From: Hyunsoonleella flava | GTDB taxonomy: Bacteria; Bacteroidota; Bacteroidia; Flavobacteriales; Flavobacteriaceae | DNA length: 64,000 nt | NCBI RefSeq assembly: GCF_004310325.1 | Contig: NZ_SIRT01000009.1 | Span: 109,993 to 173,992, forward strand | Reading direction: 5' to 3' | Part shown: piece after piece, positions 29,017 to 37,632 of the stretch | Position numbering within the stretch: the first letter of the stretch is position 1 | Layout: the number at the start of each line of letters is the position of its first letter | The notes under the pieces: generated by a model | What the model was told of the DNA's origin: nothing | The model's input: the letters and a program-made list of their open reading frames with translations, nothing else | The model's database searches: none | Translations under genes and position numbers: made by a program

Positions 29017-29094
29017 GTCATTCCCGCAAAGTCGGGAATCTATTTAATTTTAAGTTGAATTTTTGTTTGGATTCCGTATCAAGTACGGAATGAC
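29017..29094. repeat. Paired hairpin repeat element inside the groES-groEL gap
   Basis: The element starts GTCATTCCCGC...GTCGGGAATCT and ends GGATTCCGTATCAAGTACGGAATGAC. Each end is a hairpin by itself (ATTCCCG-type and ATTCCGTA/TACGGAAT), and the two outer octamers GTCATTCC and GGAATGAC are inverted copies. About 25 bases of AT-rich DNA lie between the hairpins. Confidence 0.8.
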
Positions 29095-29105
29095 AGAATT
29101 AATAA

Positions 29106-29381
29106 TTATATAATTGCAAGAATGTCACTCTCACGCATCATCAAGTAGTCGTTGCCGTCAAGCTTTAATTCTGTTCCAGCATATTTTCCATATAAAACGG
29201 TATCGCCTACTTTTACTGTAATTGGCTCATCCTTAGTACCAGGTCCAGCAGCTACAACTTTGCCTTTTTGTGGTTTTTCTTTGGCATTATCTGGAATAAT
29301 AATTCCTGATGCTGTTTTCGTTTCAGCTGCAGCAGGTTCAATAAGAACTCTGTCTGCTAATGGTTTAATGTTTACTCCCAT
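29106..29381 (-). CDS. groS: Co-chaperonin GroES
   Basis: 91 residues. GroES caps the GroEL ring. The N-terminal [20 protein letters not shown] contains the mobile loop start, followed by [20 protein letters not shown] and the C-terminal [13 protein letters not shown]. The gene precedes groEL and follows secG across 170 bases that hold an 18-base palindrome and the secG terminator. Confidence 0.98.
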   Translation of the reverse strand: MGVNIKPLADRVLIEPAAAETKTASGIIIPDNAKEKPQKGKVVAAGPGTKDEPITVKVGDTVLYGKYAGTELKLDGNDYLMMRESDILAII

Positions 29382-29414
29382 TTTGTTTTATATTTTTATT
29401 ATTAAGGTTATTAA

Positions 29415-29432
29415 TTAACGCTTAAGCGTTAA
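29415..29432 (-). promoter_or_regulatory. 18-base perfect palindrome upstream of groES
   Basis: TTAACGCTTAAGCGTTAA reads identically on both strands and ends 34 bases upstream of the groES ATG. It is not the CIRCE element (TTAGCACTC-N9-GAGTGCTAA). It may be an operator or a leader hairpin; I could not place a promoter relative to it. Confidence 0.6.
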
Positions 29433-29500
29433 GCTAAAAATGTGCCATGGTATGGAAACTGACAAACTTGCAGACCTAATTAGCAAAAAAGTGTAAATAA

Positions 29501-29530
29501 AAAATGCCAACTTTAATGAGTTGGCATTTT
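29501..29530 (-). terminator. Rho-independent terminator of the secG operon
   Basis: AAAATGCCAACT and AGTTGGCATTTT form a perfect 12-base stem with loop TTAATG. On the minus strand it is followed by TTTTTATTT. It lies 22 bases after the secG stop, separating the operon from groES. Confidence 0.9.
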
Positions 29531-29551
29531 TACTAAATTCTTTTATCAGAC

Positions 29552-29917
29552 TTATTGTCCATCTGGCTCTGTTTCCGTTGTTCCTGCTGGTTCGTTGTTA
29601 GCCGGTAAAGGTTGTGCGTCTGGTAATGGCTGTGTTGTTTGAGCGTCAGTGTCCAAAGCTTTAGAGTCTACAGTAGCGTCTCCTGTGCCAATTGCAACAT
29701 TTGAAACTAAAATTAGTACTAAAAGCAACGTTGCCAAAGTCCATGTACTCTTGTCCAAAAAGTCAGTGGTTTTTTTAACACCGCCTAGTTGCTGCGTTCC
29801 ACCACCGCCAAAAGATGAAGATAAACCACCACCTTTAGGGTTTTGCACCATAATTACTACTACCAGTAAAAATGCTACGACTACGATTAAGATTAAAAAT
29901 ATTGTAAACGTACCCAT
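29552..29917 (-). CDS. secG: Preprotein translocase subunit SecG
   Basis: 121 residues. Two membrane helices (about 3-24 and 57-75) flank the conserved MVQNPKGGGLSSSFGGGG (23-40), the SecG signature. The C-terminal tail after residue 80 is acidic and Pro/Thr-rich (low complexity). SecG assists the SecYE channel. It is the last gene of a leftward sigma-54 regulator - lptE-like - TPR - secG series. Confidence 0.95.
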   Translation of the reverse strand: MGTFTIFLILIVVVAFLLVVVIMVQNPKGGGLSSSFGGGGTQQLGGVKKTTDFLDKSTWTLATLLLVLILVSNVAIGTGDATVDSKALDTDAQTTQPLPDAQPLPANNEPAGTTETEPDGQ

Positions 29918-29923
29918 TATTCT

Positions 29924-30865
29924 TTATTTATTTTGTTCTTGTAATTGTTCTATTGCCTTAATTTGGTTTGCAAAGAAACTACTTTTTTCTGGATATTTCA
30001 AACTTAAAATTTTATAGGATTGAATGGCCTTTTTATAGTTTTTTTGCTCCAAGTAAATGCGCGCTAAAGTCTCTGTCATTAAGGTTTCAGGTGGCGCAGA
30101 TCTCACCTTGGCTAAGTTTTCTTTTGAAGCTGTAGTTTTAACAGGTGATATTTTAGGGTTTTCTGCAATAAACTTATCTATAATTTCACTTTGTTTCAAC
30201 TTGTCATCAGTTTCATTTGATGTGCCTTCTCTTGATATTAAATTTTCAGGATTGCTACTTCTTTTTATTGGTTTAATGCGTGTTAGCTTCAACCATTCGT
30301 TAAAGGAATGACTTTCCCGTCTATCAAATTGCAAAGGTTTACCTAAGTTTAAAATATCTTCGGCAGAAACTTCTTCAGTAATAGTTTTTTCAGTAGTAGC
30401 TTCGATAGACTCTGATTCATCCAATTTAAAATTGATGGTTCTTACTTCCGAAGGGTCTTTAGGCTGAAACAGTTCGGGGTCTAAAACACCTGTGGTTTCT
30501 TTTATTTGCTCCTTTAATTTATCATCAATTTGTTGACCTTTGTTTATTGAAATATCATCAGCACTTACATTAATATCATTTAGATAAATGGAATTTTGCT
30601 TTATGATTTTTGAAATTTCATTTTGAACAAAAGCATCCGAGGTAATAAAATCAAAAAGAATACTTCTATCTGTTGTGTAGGCAGCCGTAGTTTTTAAAGC
30701 TTGATTATAATCTCTACTTTCCTCTTGCTTCAAGCCTTTTAAGTATAATGCCCTAGCAGATTGGAAATAGGGGTACTTTTGAATAATAGAACTTAAGGCC
30801 TCAGTTTTTTGAGGGTCAATATTTTGCGGATGATGCAATAAGGATGTAAAGTTGTGACTATTCAA
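29924..30865 (-). CDS. TPR-like repeat protein, unknown function
   Basis: 313 residues without a signal peptide. The N-terminal part begins with a helical stretch (IIQKYPYFQSARALYLKGLK), the middle (about 120-235) is low in predicted order, and the C-terminus has a tetratricopeptide-type repeat: TLARIYLEQKNYKKAIQSYK. It lies 6 bases from both lptE-like and secG neighbours, so it is part of an envelope-transport operon. Function is not known. Confidence 0.8.
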   Translation of the reverse strand: MNSHNFTSLLHHPQNIDPQKTEALSSIIQKYPYFQSARALYLKGLKQEESRDYNQALKTTAAYTTDRSILFDFITSDAFVQNEISKIIKQNSIYLNDINVSADDISINKGQQIDDKLKEQIKETTGVLDPELFQPKDPSEVRTINFKLDESESIEATTEKTITEEVSAEDILNLGKPLQFDRRESHSFNEWLKLTRIKPIKRSSNPENLISREGTSNETDDKLKQSEIIDKFIAENPKISPVKTTASKENLAKVRSAPPETLMTETLARIYLEQKNYKKAIQSYKILSLKYPEKSSFFANQIKAIEQLQEQNK

Positions 30866-30871
30866 AGTTAA

Positions 30872-31387
30872 TTACCATTTTGCCAAAGAGGCATTAAATA
30901 TATCTTGTGTTATACGTTCAAAAATTTCTTCTATAGCTGTATCTTTCACTGAGCCTGATAGTTGTGCGGAACCTTCATAATCGTGGAAAAACGAAAAGGT
31001 TTGTTCAAATTCAGCTTCAGGATCGTTCTTATCATAAAAATGCACTTTTACCGATATGGTCAATCGGTTTTGCGCTGCTGTAAAGGTATTGCCTTGTGTA
31101 GATGATGTAGTTGGAGAGATACGGTATTCGGTGATTTCCCCTTCATAAACAATATCACCGTTAGAGTTTACATTGTTTAGATTAGTTTGATTTTCTAAAA
31201 TGGCAATCATTGTGTTTCTAAACGTAAGATCTAAACCAGGTTCAATTAAAAGAGAGTTGTTTTCGAAACGGTTCACCTGAAATGTCTTAGTGTCTGGTGA
31301 TATAGATGCTCCTGTAAAAGAATAGAAACCACAGCTTGTTACTGTAATTGCAATAAAAATGAATGCTATGTGTTTAATGTATTTCAT
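30872..31387 (-). CDS. lptE: LptE-like LPS assembly lipoprotein
   Basis: 171 residues with a lipoprotein signal (lipobox ITVTSC, Cys19) and the family start GFYSFTGASISPDTKTFQV. The sequence RFENNSLLIEPGLDLTFRNT and the later ITEYRISPTT are typical of Bacteroidota LptE, the plug lipoprotein that sits in the LptD outer-membrane channel. It lies 18 bases after the sigma-54 activator gene and 6 before the TPR gene. Confidence 0.85.
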   Translation of the reverse strand: MKYIKHIAFIFIAITVTSCGFYSFTGASISPDTKTFQVNRFENNSLLIEPGLDLTFRNTMIAILENQTNLNNVNSNGDIVYEGEITEYRISPTTSSTQGNTFTAAQNRLTISVKVHFYDKNDPEAEFEQTFSFFHDYEGSAQLSGSVKDTAIEEIFERITQDIFNASLAKW

Positions 31388-31405
31388 TTAATCCTAACGA
31401 TAAAA

Positions 31406-32677
31406 TTACAAATCATATTGCTTAATCTTTCTATAAAGGGTACGTTCGCTTATACCTAGCTCAGCTGCTGCCAATTTACGTTTTCCGTTATGGCGTTCTA
31501 ACGATTTTTTAATCAGTTCTAGTTCTTTGTCTTGTAACGATAAGGTTTCCTCTTCTTCAATTTCTTCTGCAAAATGATATTTATCCCCTGCGGAAGGTTC
31601 ATTTACGTGTTCAGGAATTGACAGCACCTCAGCGGTGTCTACCACATCGTTGTCTTCAATAGCGAAATCATCATCTGCGTCATCATTATCACCATATATT
31701 TTTTGAATTAAATGCTCATTCTCTTTTTCTACATCTTTGGAGTTCCCATTTTTCATGAGTTCCATTGTGAGTTTTTTCAAATCGTTCAAATCACTTTTCA
31801 TATCGAAAAGTACTTTGTAGAGAATTTCACGTTCGCTACTAAAATCGCTTTCGCTTTTGGAGGTTTTTACAACGGCAGGTAGATTTGTCACCCCGTCAAC
31901 TGGTAAATACCCTCTTAAAGTTTCAGCAGAAACGGTACGATTTTGTTCTAAAACCGAAATCTGTTCTGCCACATTTCTAAGCTGTCTTATGTTACCGCTC
32001 CAGCGGTGTTTCAATAATAATTGTACAGCATTATCCGTAAGTTTTACGGTTGGCATTTTATATTTTAGCGCAAAATCGCTGGCAAATTTTCGAAATAACA
32101 AATGGATGTCGTCCTGACGTTCGCGTAATGGAGGCAAATGAATATCAACCGTACTTAGACGATAGTATAAGTCCTCACGGAACTTCTCTTTCTCAATAGC
32201 TTCAAACATATTAATGTTTGTTGCTGCCACAATCCGTACATCAGTTTTTTGAACTTTACTGGAACCAACTTTTAAAAACTCCCCATTCTCCAAAACACGC
32301 AATAAGCGTACTTGGGTGGTTAATGGCAATTCTCCAACCTCATCTAAAAAAATAGTACCACCATCAGCTTCCTCAAAATAACCACTACGGGTAGAGGTTG
32401 CACCAGTAAACGCACCTTTTTCATGACCAAATAGTTCACTATCAATAGTACCTTCTGGAATAGCGCCACAGTTTACCGCAATATATTTGTTGTGCTTTCT
32501 GTGGGACAAAGAATGGATGATTTTTGGAATACTCTCTTTACCAACACCACTCTCTCCAGTAACCAACACCGAAATATCAGTTGGCGCGACACGAATCGCT
32601 TTTTCTAAAGCACGATTCAGCGCTAGTGTATTACCGATGATGCCAAATCGTTGTTTTATAGATTGTATTGATTCCAT
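31406..32677 (-). CDS. Sigma-54-dependent transcriptional activator lacking a receiver domain
   Basis: 423 residues. The AAA+ domain starts almost at the N-terminus: Walker A GESGVGKE (about 41-48), the sigma-54 contact loop GAFTGATS (about 90-97), Walker B GGTIFLDEVGEL. A variable acidic segment (about 290-370) links to a Fis-type helix-turn-helix (KLAAAELGISERTLYRKIKQ). There is no receiver, PAS or GAF input domain. The gene starts next to miaB's end and precedes the lptE-like gene, so it may be expressed together with envelope genes. Confidence 0.93.
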   Translation of the reverse strand: MESIQSIKQRFGIIGNTLALNRALEKAIRVAPTDISVLVTGESGVGKESIPKIIHSLSHRKHNKYIAVNCGAIPEGTIDSELFGHEKGAFTGATSTRSGYFEEADGGTIFLDEVGELPLTTQVRLLRVLENGEFLKVGSSKVQKTDVRIVAATNINMFEAIEKEKFREDLYYRLSTVDIHLPPLRERQDDIHLLFRKFASDFALKYKMPTVKLTDNAVQLLLKHRWSGNIRQLRNVAEQISVLEQNRTVSAETLRGYLPVDGVTNLPAVVKTSKSESDFSSEREILYKVLFDMKSDLNDLKKLTMELMKNGNSKDVEKENEHLIQKIYGDNDDADDDFAIEDNDVVDTAEVLSIPEHVNEPSAGDKYHFAEEIEEEETLSLQDKELELIKKSLERHNGKRKLAAAELGISERTLYRKIKQYDL

Positions 32678-32678
32678 C

Positions 32679-34127
32679 TTAATTATTTTCTGAAAAGCTT
32701 ACCGCCTCACCAATTAACGTAGCGCTTGTACAGTACGTTATTTTCACATTTACAAAATCGCCAACTTTATAATTTCCTTTTGGAAAAACAACTACTGTAT
32801 TTTGTGTATTTCTACCAGACCAATGTGCGTCAGAGCGTTTGGATGGTTTTTCAATTAAAACCTCTTCAACTTTACCAACATGTGCTTGAGTTCTTAACAG
32901 GCTATGCTTCTGTTGCAATGCAATGATTTCATTTAAACGACGTTTTTTTGTCGCTTCAGGAATATCATCTTCCATTTTGCGTTCTGCCAGTGTCCCAGGT
33001 CTTTCTGAATATGCGAACATAAAACCGAAATCATACTTCACGTATTCCATCAAACTTAATGTATCTTGATGATCTTCTTCAGTTTCTGTTGGGAATCCAG
33101 CAATCATATCTTGACTGATGGCGCAATCTGGGATGAGACGTTTAATATTGTCAATCAATTCAAAATATTCCTCTCGTGTGTGCAGACGATTCATCGCTTT
33201 TAAGATGCGATTGCTACCACTTTGCACGGGTAAATGAATATAGTTACAAATATTTCTATGTTTCGCCATGGTTTCAATAACATCCAAAGTGAAATCCTGC
33301 GGATTGGATGTTGAAAAACGGAAACGCATTTTGGGTTGAGCAATAGCACACATATCCAGTAATTTTGCAAAGTTTACCGAAGTTACTTTTTGGATATCAC
33401 TGGCTTTATCAAAGTCTTTTTTCAATCCACCACCATACCACAGGTAACTGTCTACATTTTGTCCAAGAAGTGTAACTTCCTTGTAGCCTTTGTTCCAAAG
33501 ATCGTTTACTTCTTCGATAATACTTTGTGGGTCTCTGCTACGTTCGCGTCCTCGAGTAAATGGCACTACGCAAAACGTGCACATATTATCGCAACCGCGA
33601 GTAATGGAAACAAACGCCGTTACACCATTAGTGTTTAAACGCACAGGCGCAATATCGCCGTAAGTTTCCTCTTTAGAAAGTATCACATTTATGGCATCTC
33701 TACCATCTTCAACTTCAGCTAAAAGATTTGGCAAATCCTTGTAAGCATCGGGGCCTACAACCAGATCTACTATCTTTTCTTCTTCAAGAAATTTACTTTT
33801 TAAACGTTCTGCCATACAGCCCAAAACACCCACTTTCATATTTGGGTTTTGTGCTTGTTTTACGGCGTTATACTTTTCTAAACGCTTTCTTACAGTTTGT
33901 TCTGCCTTGTCACGGATAGAACAGGTGTTTACCAAAACCAAATCGGCTTCTTCCAAACTTTGGGTGGTATTATAGCCTTGTTTATTTAAAATAGAAGCTA
34001 CAATTTCACTATCGCTAAAATTCATTTGGCAGCCATAACTTTCAATAAAAAGTTTACGGGTATTGCCTTCTTTTTTATCGAGAACCAAGGATTGCCCTTG
34101 TTTATTTTCATCTATGATTTTTTCCAT
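32679..34127 (-). CDS. miaB: tRNA-2-methylthio-N6-dimethylallyladenosine synthase MiaB
   Basis: 482 residues from the ATG at 34127, chosen because MEKIIDENKQG is the usual flavobacterial start; 11 more upstream codons are in frame. MiaB adds a methylthio group to i6A37 of tRNA. The N-terminal UPF0004 domain has YGCQMNFSDSE, NTCSIRDKAE and VLGCMAERL supplying three cysteines for the auxiliary cluster. The radical-SAM cluster motif is in RGCDNMCTFCVVPF. A TRAM domain ends the protein. Confidence 0.96.
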   Translation of the reverse strand: MEKIIDENKQGQSLVLDKKEGNTRKLFIESYGCQMNFSDSEIVASILNKQGYNTTQSLEEADLVLVNTCSIRDKAEQTVRKRLEKYNAVKQAQNPNMKVGVLGCMAERLKSKFLEEEKIVDLVVGPDAYKDLPNLLAEVEDGRDAINVILSKEETYGDIAPVRLNTNGVTAFVSITRGCDNMCTFCVVPFTRGRERSRDPQSIIEEVNDLWNKGYKEVTLLGQNVDSYLWYGGGLKKDFDKASDIQKVTSVNFAKLLDMCAIAQPKMRFRFSTSNPQDFTLDVIETMAKHRNICNYIHLPVQSGSNRILKAMNRLHTREEYFELIDNIKRLIPDCAISQDMIAGFPTETEEDHQDTLSLMEYVKYDFGFMFAYSERPGTLAERKMEDDIPEATKKRRLNEIIALQQKHSLLRTQAHVGKVEEVLIEKPSKRSDAHWSGRNTQNTVVVFPKGNYKVGDFVNVKITYCTSATLIGEAVSFSENN

Positions 34128-34327
34128 AATATCAAGAAACCTAGAAAGGTCAATTTTCATGCCTGCCCATCATCAAGCAGGTGCAAAGATACAATTATAT
34201 TACGTTTTATGACAAAGTGGCAGATTTAAATTTTTACTATTTTTTGAAAATACTTAGCGCTTTTCACGCAACCAAATGCATAATTTTGTATCTATTGATT
34301 ATACTTCAAATCAAATACAAACAGCCG

Positions 34328-35026
34328 ATGAAAAAGATAGTCTATGCGATAGTTATAATGTTTTGCTTTGTAAACATGAGATGTGAGCCTAATGATGAGG
34401 GGCTTAAGGACTCAGATAATTTATTGATAGGGCATTGGGCTGAACCCGAGTATACGGACCAAAACGTGACATTTAGCCGCGTAAATAAACTACCCGCAGA
34501 AGGCTATGGTATTTCTTTTAAAACTAAAAATGATTTTGTAGAACGTTCTTCTGGATGGTGCGGCACACCACCTTTGTCTTTTTCAGACTATCAAGGTAAG
34601 TGGGAGTTAATGGAAGATGTTATCACAATTACACAAGATCATTTCCCTAATAATTATGGATGGCGTATTGTATCGCTAACTGAAAATGAATTAGTTCTAA
34701 CCAAGGAACTTACCGAACAAGAAAAAGATTACCGCGCACTGATGGATTTATTTGATGATGCGTTGGATTTGATTAAGGATATCCCTTGTGGGAATAGCGA
34801 GGATTGGAGTTTTACGCCTTATGGATCAAAAGCCTGTGGCGGACCGCAATGGTTTATAGCATATCCAAACACTATAGATACCGAAGAATTTTTAAGCAAG
34901 ATTGAAGCTTACACCAAAGCAGAACATGACTATAATGTAAAATGGAGTGTATTTTCAACCTGTGATGTGGTTTCGCCACCAAAAGAGATTGTTTGCGAAA
35001 ATGGATTTCCAATTTTGAAATTTTAA
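34328..35026 (+). CDS. Lipoprotein, unknown function
   Basis: 232 residues from the ATG at 34328; this start gives the signal MKKIVYAIVIMFCFVNMRC with the lipid-bearing Cys at 19, whereas a longer frame upstream has no signal logic. The mature protein has HWAEPEY, GKWELMEDVITITQDH and the C-terminal pattern YNVKWSVFSTCDVVSPP with several cysteines. No known domain is recognised. It heads a three-lipoprotein run (next gene 10 bases on). Confidence 0.75.
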   Translation: MKKIVYAIVIMFCFVNMRCEPNDEGLKDSDNLLIGHWAEPEYTDQNVTFSRVNKLPAEGYGISFKTKNDFVERSSGWCGTPPLSFSDYQGKWELMEDVITITQDHFPNNYGWRIVSLTENELVLTKELTEQEKDYRALMDLFDDALDLIKDIPCGNSEDWSFTPYGSKACGGPQWFIAYPNTIDTEEFLSKIEAYTKAEHDYNVKWSVFSTCDVVSPPKEIVCENGFPILKF

Positions 35027-35036
35027 TACCCCAATA

Positions 35037-35480
35037 ATGATAAAAAAAATAAGCTTTTTTGTGGTTTGTATCTTCTGTTTTTTTAACACCCAGTGCGATG
35101 AAGATGAAGTTGTTGTAGATTTTGATAATTTATGCGACGATACCGTTATTATTGATGAGGGCTTGTATAATAATTTAATTTCCGATAGTTTTTTACTTAG
35201 TAAAGTGGAAATTATTGATGATTGTTTAAATATTGAATTAGGTGCTTCGGGATGTGATGGAAGCACTTGGGAATTTAGACTAGTAGATTCTGGCGCTGTT
35301 GCGGAGTCTCTTCCAGAGCAGCGGTATTTAAAATTTCAATTTGTAAACAAGGAAGATTGTCTTGCTGCGTTTGAAAGGAATGTATCGTTCAATTTAAAAC
35401 CGCTTCAAATTGATAATGGCGTTAACAAAGTCATTCTGAATATAGAAGGTTGGGAATCATCGTTAACCTATTCATATTAA
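35037..35480 (+). CDS. Small lipoprotein, unknown function
   Basis: 147 residues with signal MIKKISFFVVCIFCFFNTQC (lipidated Cys20), then an acidic linker DEDEVVVDFDN. A compact domain with four cysteines follows (LCDDT, DDCLNIELGASGCDGSTW, KEDCLAAF). No family is recognised. It lies between two other lipoprotein genes, with gaps of 10 and 30 bases. Confidence 0.72.
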   Translation: MIKKISFFVVCIFCFFNTQCDEDEVVVDFDNLCDDTVIIDEGLYNNLISDSFLLSKVEIIDDCLNIELGASGCDGSTWEFRLVDSGAVAESLPEQRYLKFQFVNKEDCLAAFERNVSFNLKPLQIDNGVNKVILNIEGWESSLTYSY

Positions 35481-35510
35481 AATTTTAGCTAAACAAACAA
35501 ACTATAAACT

Positions 35511-36752
35511 ATGAAACCAGTATTAATCATCTTCAGTCTCCTGCTATGCGTTACATTTTTTTCTTGTGACGATGATAGCAATTCAGAGCTTGTAATCGTG
35601 GCAACACCAGAAATTATGAGTAAGTCTGATTTTCGCAAATCTGTTGAAATTAAGGGTGCACAACCTATTGCAGAACCAGGTAAAATATACATCTACAACA
35701 ACTACATTTTTGTGGGAGATGTAAACAAAGGTGTCCATATTATTGACAATACCAATCCTGCATCTCCGCAACCGTTGAGCTATATTGAAATTCCTGGAAA
35801 TGAAGATATTTCTGTAAAGAATAATTATTTATATGCCGATAGTGCAACGGATTTGGTGGTGTTTGATATTTCTGAGATCAATAACGTTAAACAAGTAGAA
35901 CGTTTGGAAGATGTATTTGAAATATATAACTATCAAATTCCATTAGAGGCGGAATACACTGATTTTGGAACGTTTAATTATGAAACCGATATTATTGTAG
36001 GTTGGAATGTAAAGAGAGAATTAAGAGAAAAGGTAAATGAAGACTCAAGAGTTTGGGGTGTCGCTGAGGTTTTTGTAAATGATGCAGCTGCACCATCCAA
36101 TGTGGGTGTTGGTGGTTCTCTGGCAAGATTTCAAATAATTAATAACTATCTATATACTGTCGGTCAATATAGTATGTCAATTTTTAATATTCAGAATTTA
36201 TCAAACCCAGTATTGGAGACTACCCAGAACGCAGGGTGGAATATTGAAACCATGTTTTCTGCTGACGGCTACTTGTATTTAGGCAGCACAAATGGTATGT
36301 ATATTTACGATTTAAAGACACCTTCATCTCCAGAGTATGTTTCGGAATTCACACATTGGGAAGGGTGTGATCCAGTTGTGGTAGATGGTGATTATGCGTA
36401 TCTAACGCTTAGGGGCGGCAATATGTGTGGGCAGGATGAAAGTGTTCTTGAGGTTATTGATATTTCAGATAAATCCAATCCTACCTTAGCAAAACGTTAT
36501 ACTTTAGAAAATCCGTACGGACTTGGAGTAAAAGATGATATGCTTTATGTTTGTGACGGAACAGCAGGTCTAAAATTATTTAAACGAAATACACCTGTAG
36601 AATTAGATTTGGTAAAAACACTGAAAGAAGCACAGGCAACAGATGTAATTCCCTTGGAAAACAGTTTGATAATGATAGGGGAAAATACACTGTACCAATA
36701 CGAATATATGGTCAACAACGTTGCACTTATTAGTGCGTACTCGCTAAACTAA
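35511..36752 (+). CDS. LVIVD-repeat lipoprotein
   Basis: 413 residues: signal MKPVLIIFSLLLCVTFFSC (Cys19) and then repeats of the LVIVD type, which form a beta-propeller-like fold: FVGDVNKGVHIIDNTNP, ADSATDLVVFDISEI, VGQYSMSIFNIQNLSNP, GSTNGMYIYDLKTPSSP, EVIDISDKSNP. Such proteins are surface or outer-membrane-facing in Bacteroidota; no enzymatic role is known. It closes the lipoprotein run and is followed by a terminator. Confidence 0.88.
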   Translation: MKPVLIIFSLLLCVTFFSCDDDSNSELVIVATPEIMSKSDFRKSVEIKGAQPIAEPGKIYIYNNYIFVGDVNKGVHIIDNTNPASPQPLSYIEIPGNEDISVKNNYLYADSATDLVVFDISEINNVKQVERLEDVFEIYNYQIPLEAEYTDFGTFNYETDIIVGWNVKRELREKVNEDSRVWGVAEVFVNDAAAPSNVGVGGSLARFQIINNYLYTVGQYSMSIFNIQNLSNPVLETTQNAGWNIETMFSADGYLYLGSTNGMYIYDLKTPSSPEYVSEFTHWEGCDPVVVDGDYAYLTLRGGNMCGQDESVLEVIDISDKSNPTLAKRYTLENPYGLGVKDDMLYVCDGTAGLKLFKRNTPVELDLVKTLKEAQATDVIPLENSLIMIGENTLYQYEYMVNNVALISAYSLN

Positions 36753-36772
36753 ACTCAAACTAATGTTGTTGG

Positions 36773-36800
36773 AAAAATCTGCCCTCGGGCAGATTTTTTT
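36773..36800 (+). terminator. Rho-independent terminator after the LVIVD lipoprotein gene
   Basis: AAAAATCTGCC and GGCAGATTTTT form the stem around CTCG, ending in a T run. It lies 20 bases past the stop codon and shows that the next gene starts downstream of 36800. Confidence 0.9.
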
Positions 36801-36844
36801 ATGTATAATTGTATCGATATACCGTAAATCAACCAATTAATTGC

Positions 36845-37621
36845 ATGAATTCATACGACGTTCTAAGGGATAAAATAAGAAATGCACCCGAACTGAGTTT
36901 TGGAGATATTTTGAATGACGCCATCGAATTATTTAAAAAAGTTTGGGTAAAAGGGTTTTTAGTGGTGCTTTTTATCTTCATTGCTGCTATAGGTTTAAGT
37001 TTTGTATTTCAAGCTATAGGTTTGGCTGTAGATCCAGCAATTTTAACTGAAGGAGGGCTTTCAATAGAGTCTTTAATGGAATTTTATTCGCAAAATGCGC
37101 TATATAGTCTACCGCAAACTATTTTGGTAAGTACAATTATGATTGTTCTTCTGGCAGGATTTTACAGAATCTGTAAACTACAAGTTTTGGGAGAGTCTCA
37201 AAATGACGATTATTTTTTCTTTTTTAAAAAAGAATACTTTTCAAAAGCATTAATGTTGGGTATTGTTCACGCCATATTATCTGCCGCAGCTCAAGCAATG
37301 TTTATGTTGCCGTATTTATATGTTTTCGTGCCATTGTCTTATTTTGCAGTGGTGTTTTTTGATAATCCAGAACTAAGTGAGATGGAAATCGTTAAATTGA
37401 GCTTTGCGATTGGCAACAAGAAATGGTTAATTAGTTTTGGAACCATGTTTATTTGTGCGATTTTAGGTATGCTAGGTGCAATAGCTTGTGTTATAGGTGT
37501 AGTGCTTACAATTAGCATAGCCTATTTACCAGTTTTTTTGATTTATAAAGATGTGATTGGTTTTGATGACGGTAACGAAATTGATTTTATAGGCACTAAT
37601 ACAAATGAAGACTCATATTAA
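36845..37621 (+). CDS. Integral membrane protein, paralogue 1
   Basis: 258 residues from the ATG at 36845; an earlier in-frame ATG lies right against the terminator. A soluble N-terminal helix (ELSFGDILNDAIELFKKVW) precedes about five or six membrane helices, with a loop FYRICKLQVLGESQNDDYFF in the middle and GNKKWLISFGTMFICAILGM late. The same pattern recurs in the next gene, so this is a tandem duplication. Function is not known. Confidence 0.8.
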   Translation: MNSYDVLRDKIRNAPELSFGDILNDAIELFKKVWVKGFLVVLFIFIAAIGLSFVFQAIGLAVDPAILTEGGLSIESLMEFYSQNALYSLPQTILVSTIMIVLLAGFYRICKLQVLGESQNDDYFFFFKKEYFSKALMLGIVHAILSAAAQAMFMLPYLYVFVPLSYFAVVFFDNPELSEMEIVKLSFAIGNKKWLISFGTMFICAILGMLGAIACVIGVVLTISIAYLPVFLIYKDVIGFDDGNEIDFIGTNTNEDSY

Positions 37622-37632
37622 ATAATATAAAG

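Noticed and set aside
29415..29432. CIRCE element for HrcA control of groESL
   Set aside because: The palindrome sequence and lack of a nine-base spacer do not fit TTAGCACTC-N9-GAGTGCTAA.
34181..34327. Longer N-terminus for the lipoprotein at 34328
   Set aside because: The shorter form begins with a clean lipoprotein signal; the extra 49 codons are poorly composed and overlap the region just upstream of the divergent miaB gene.
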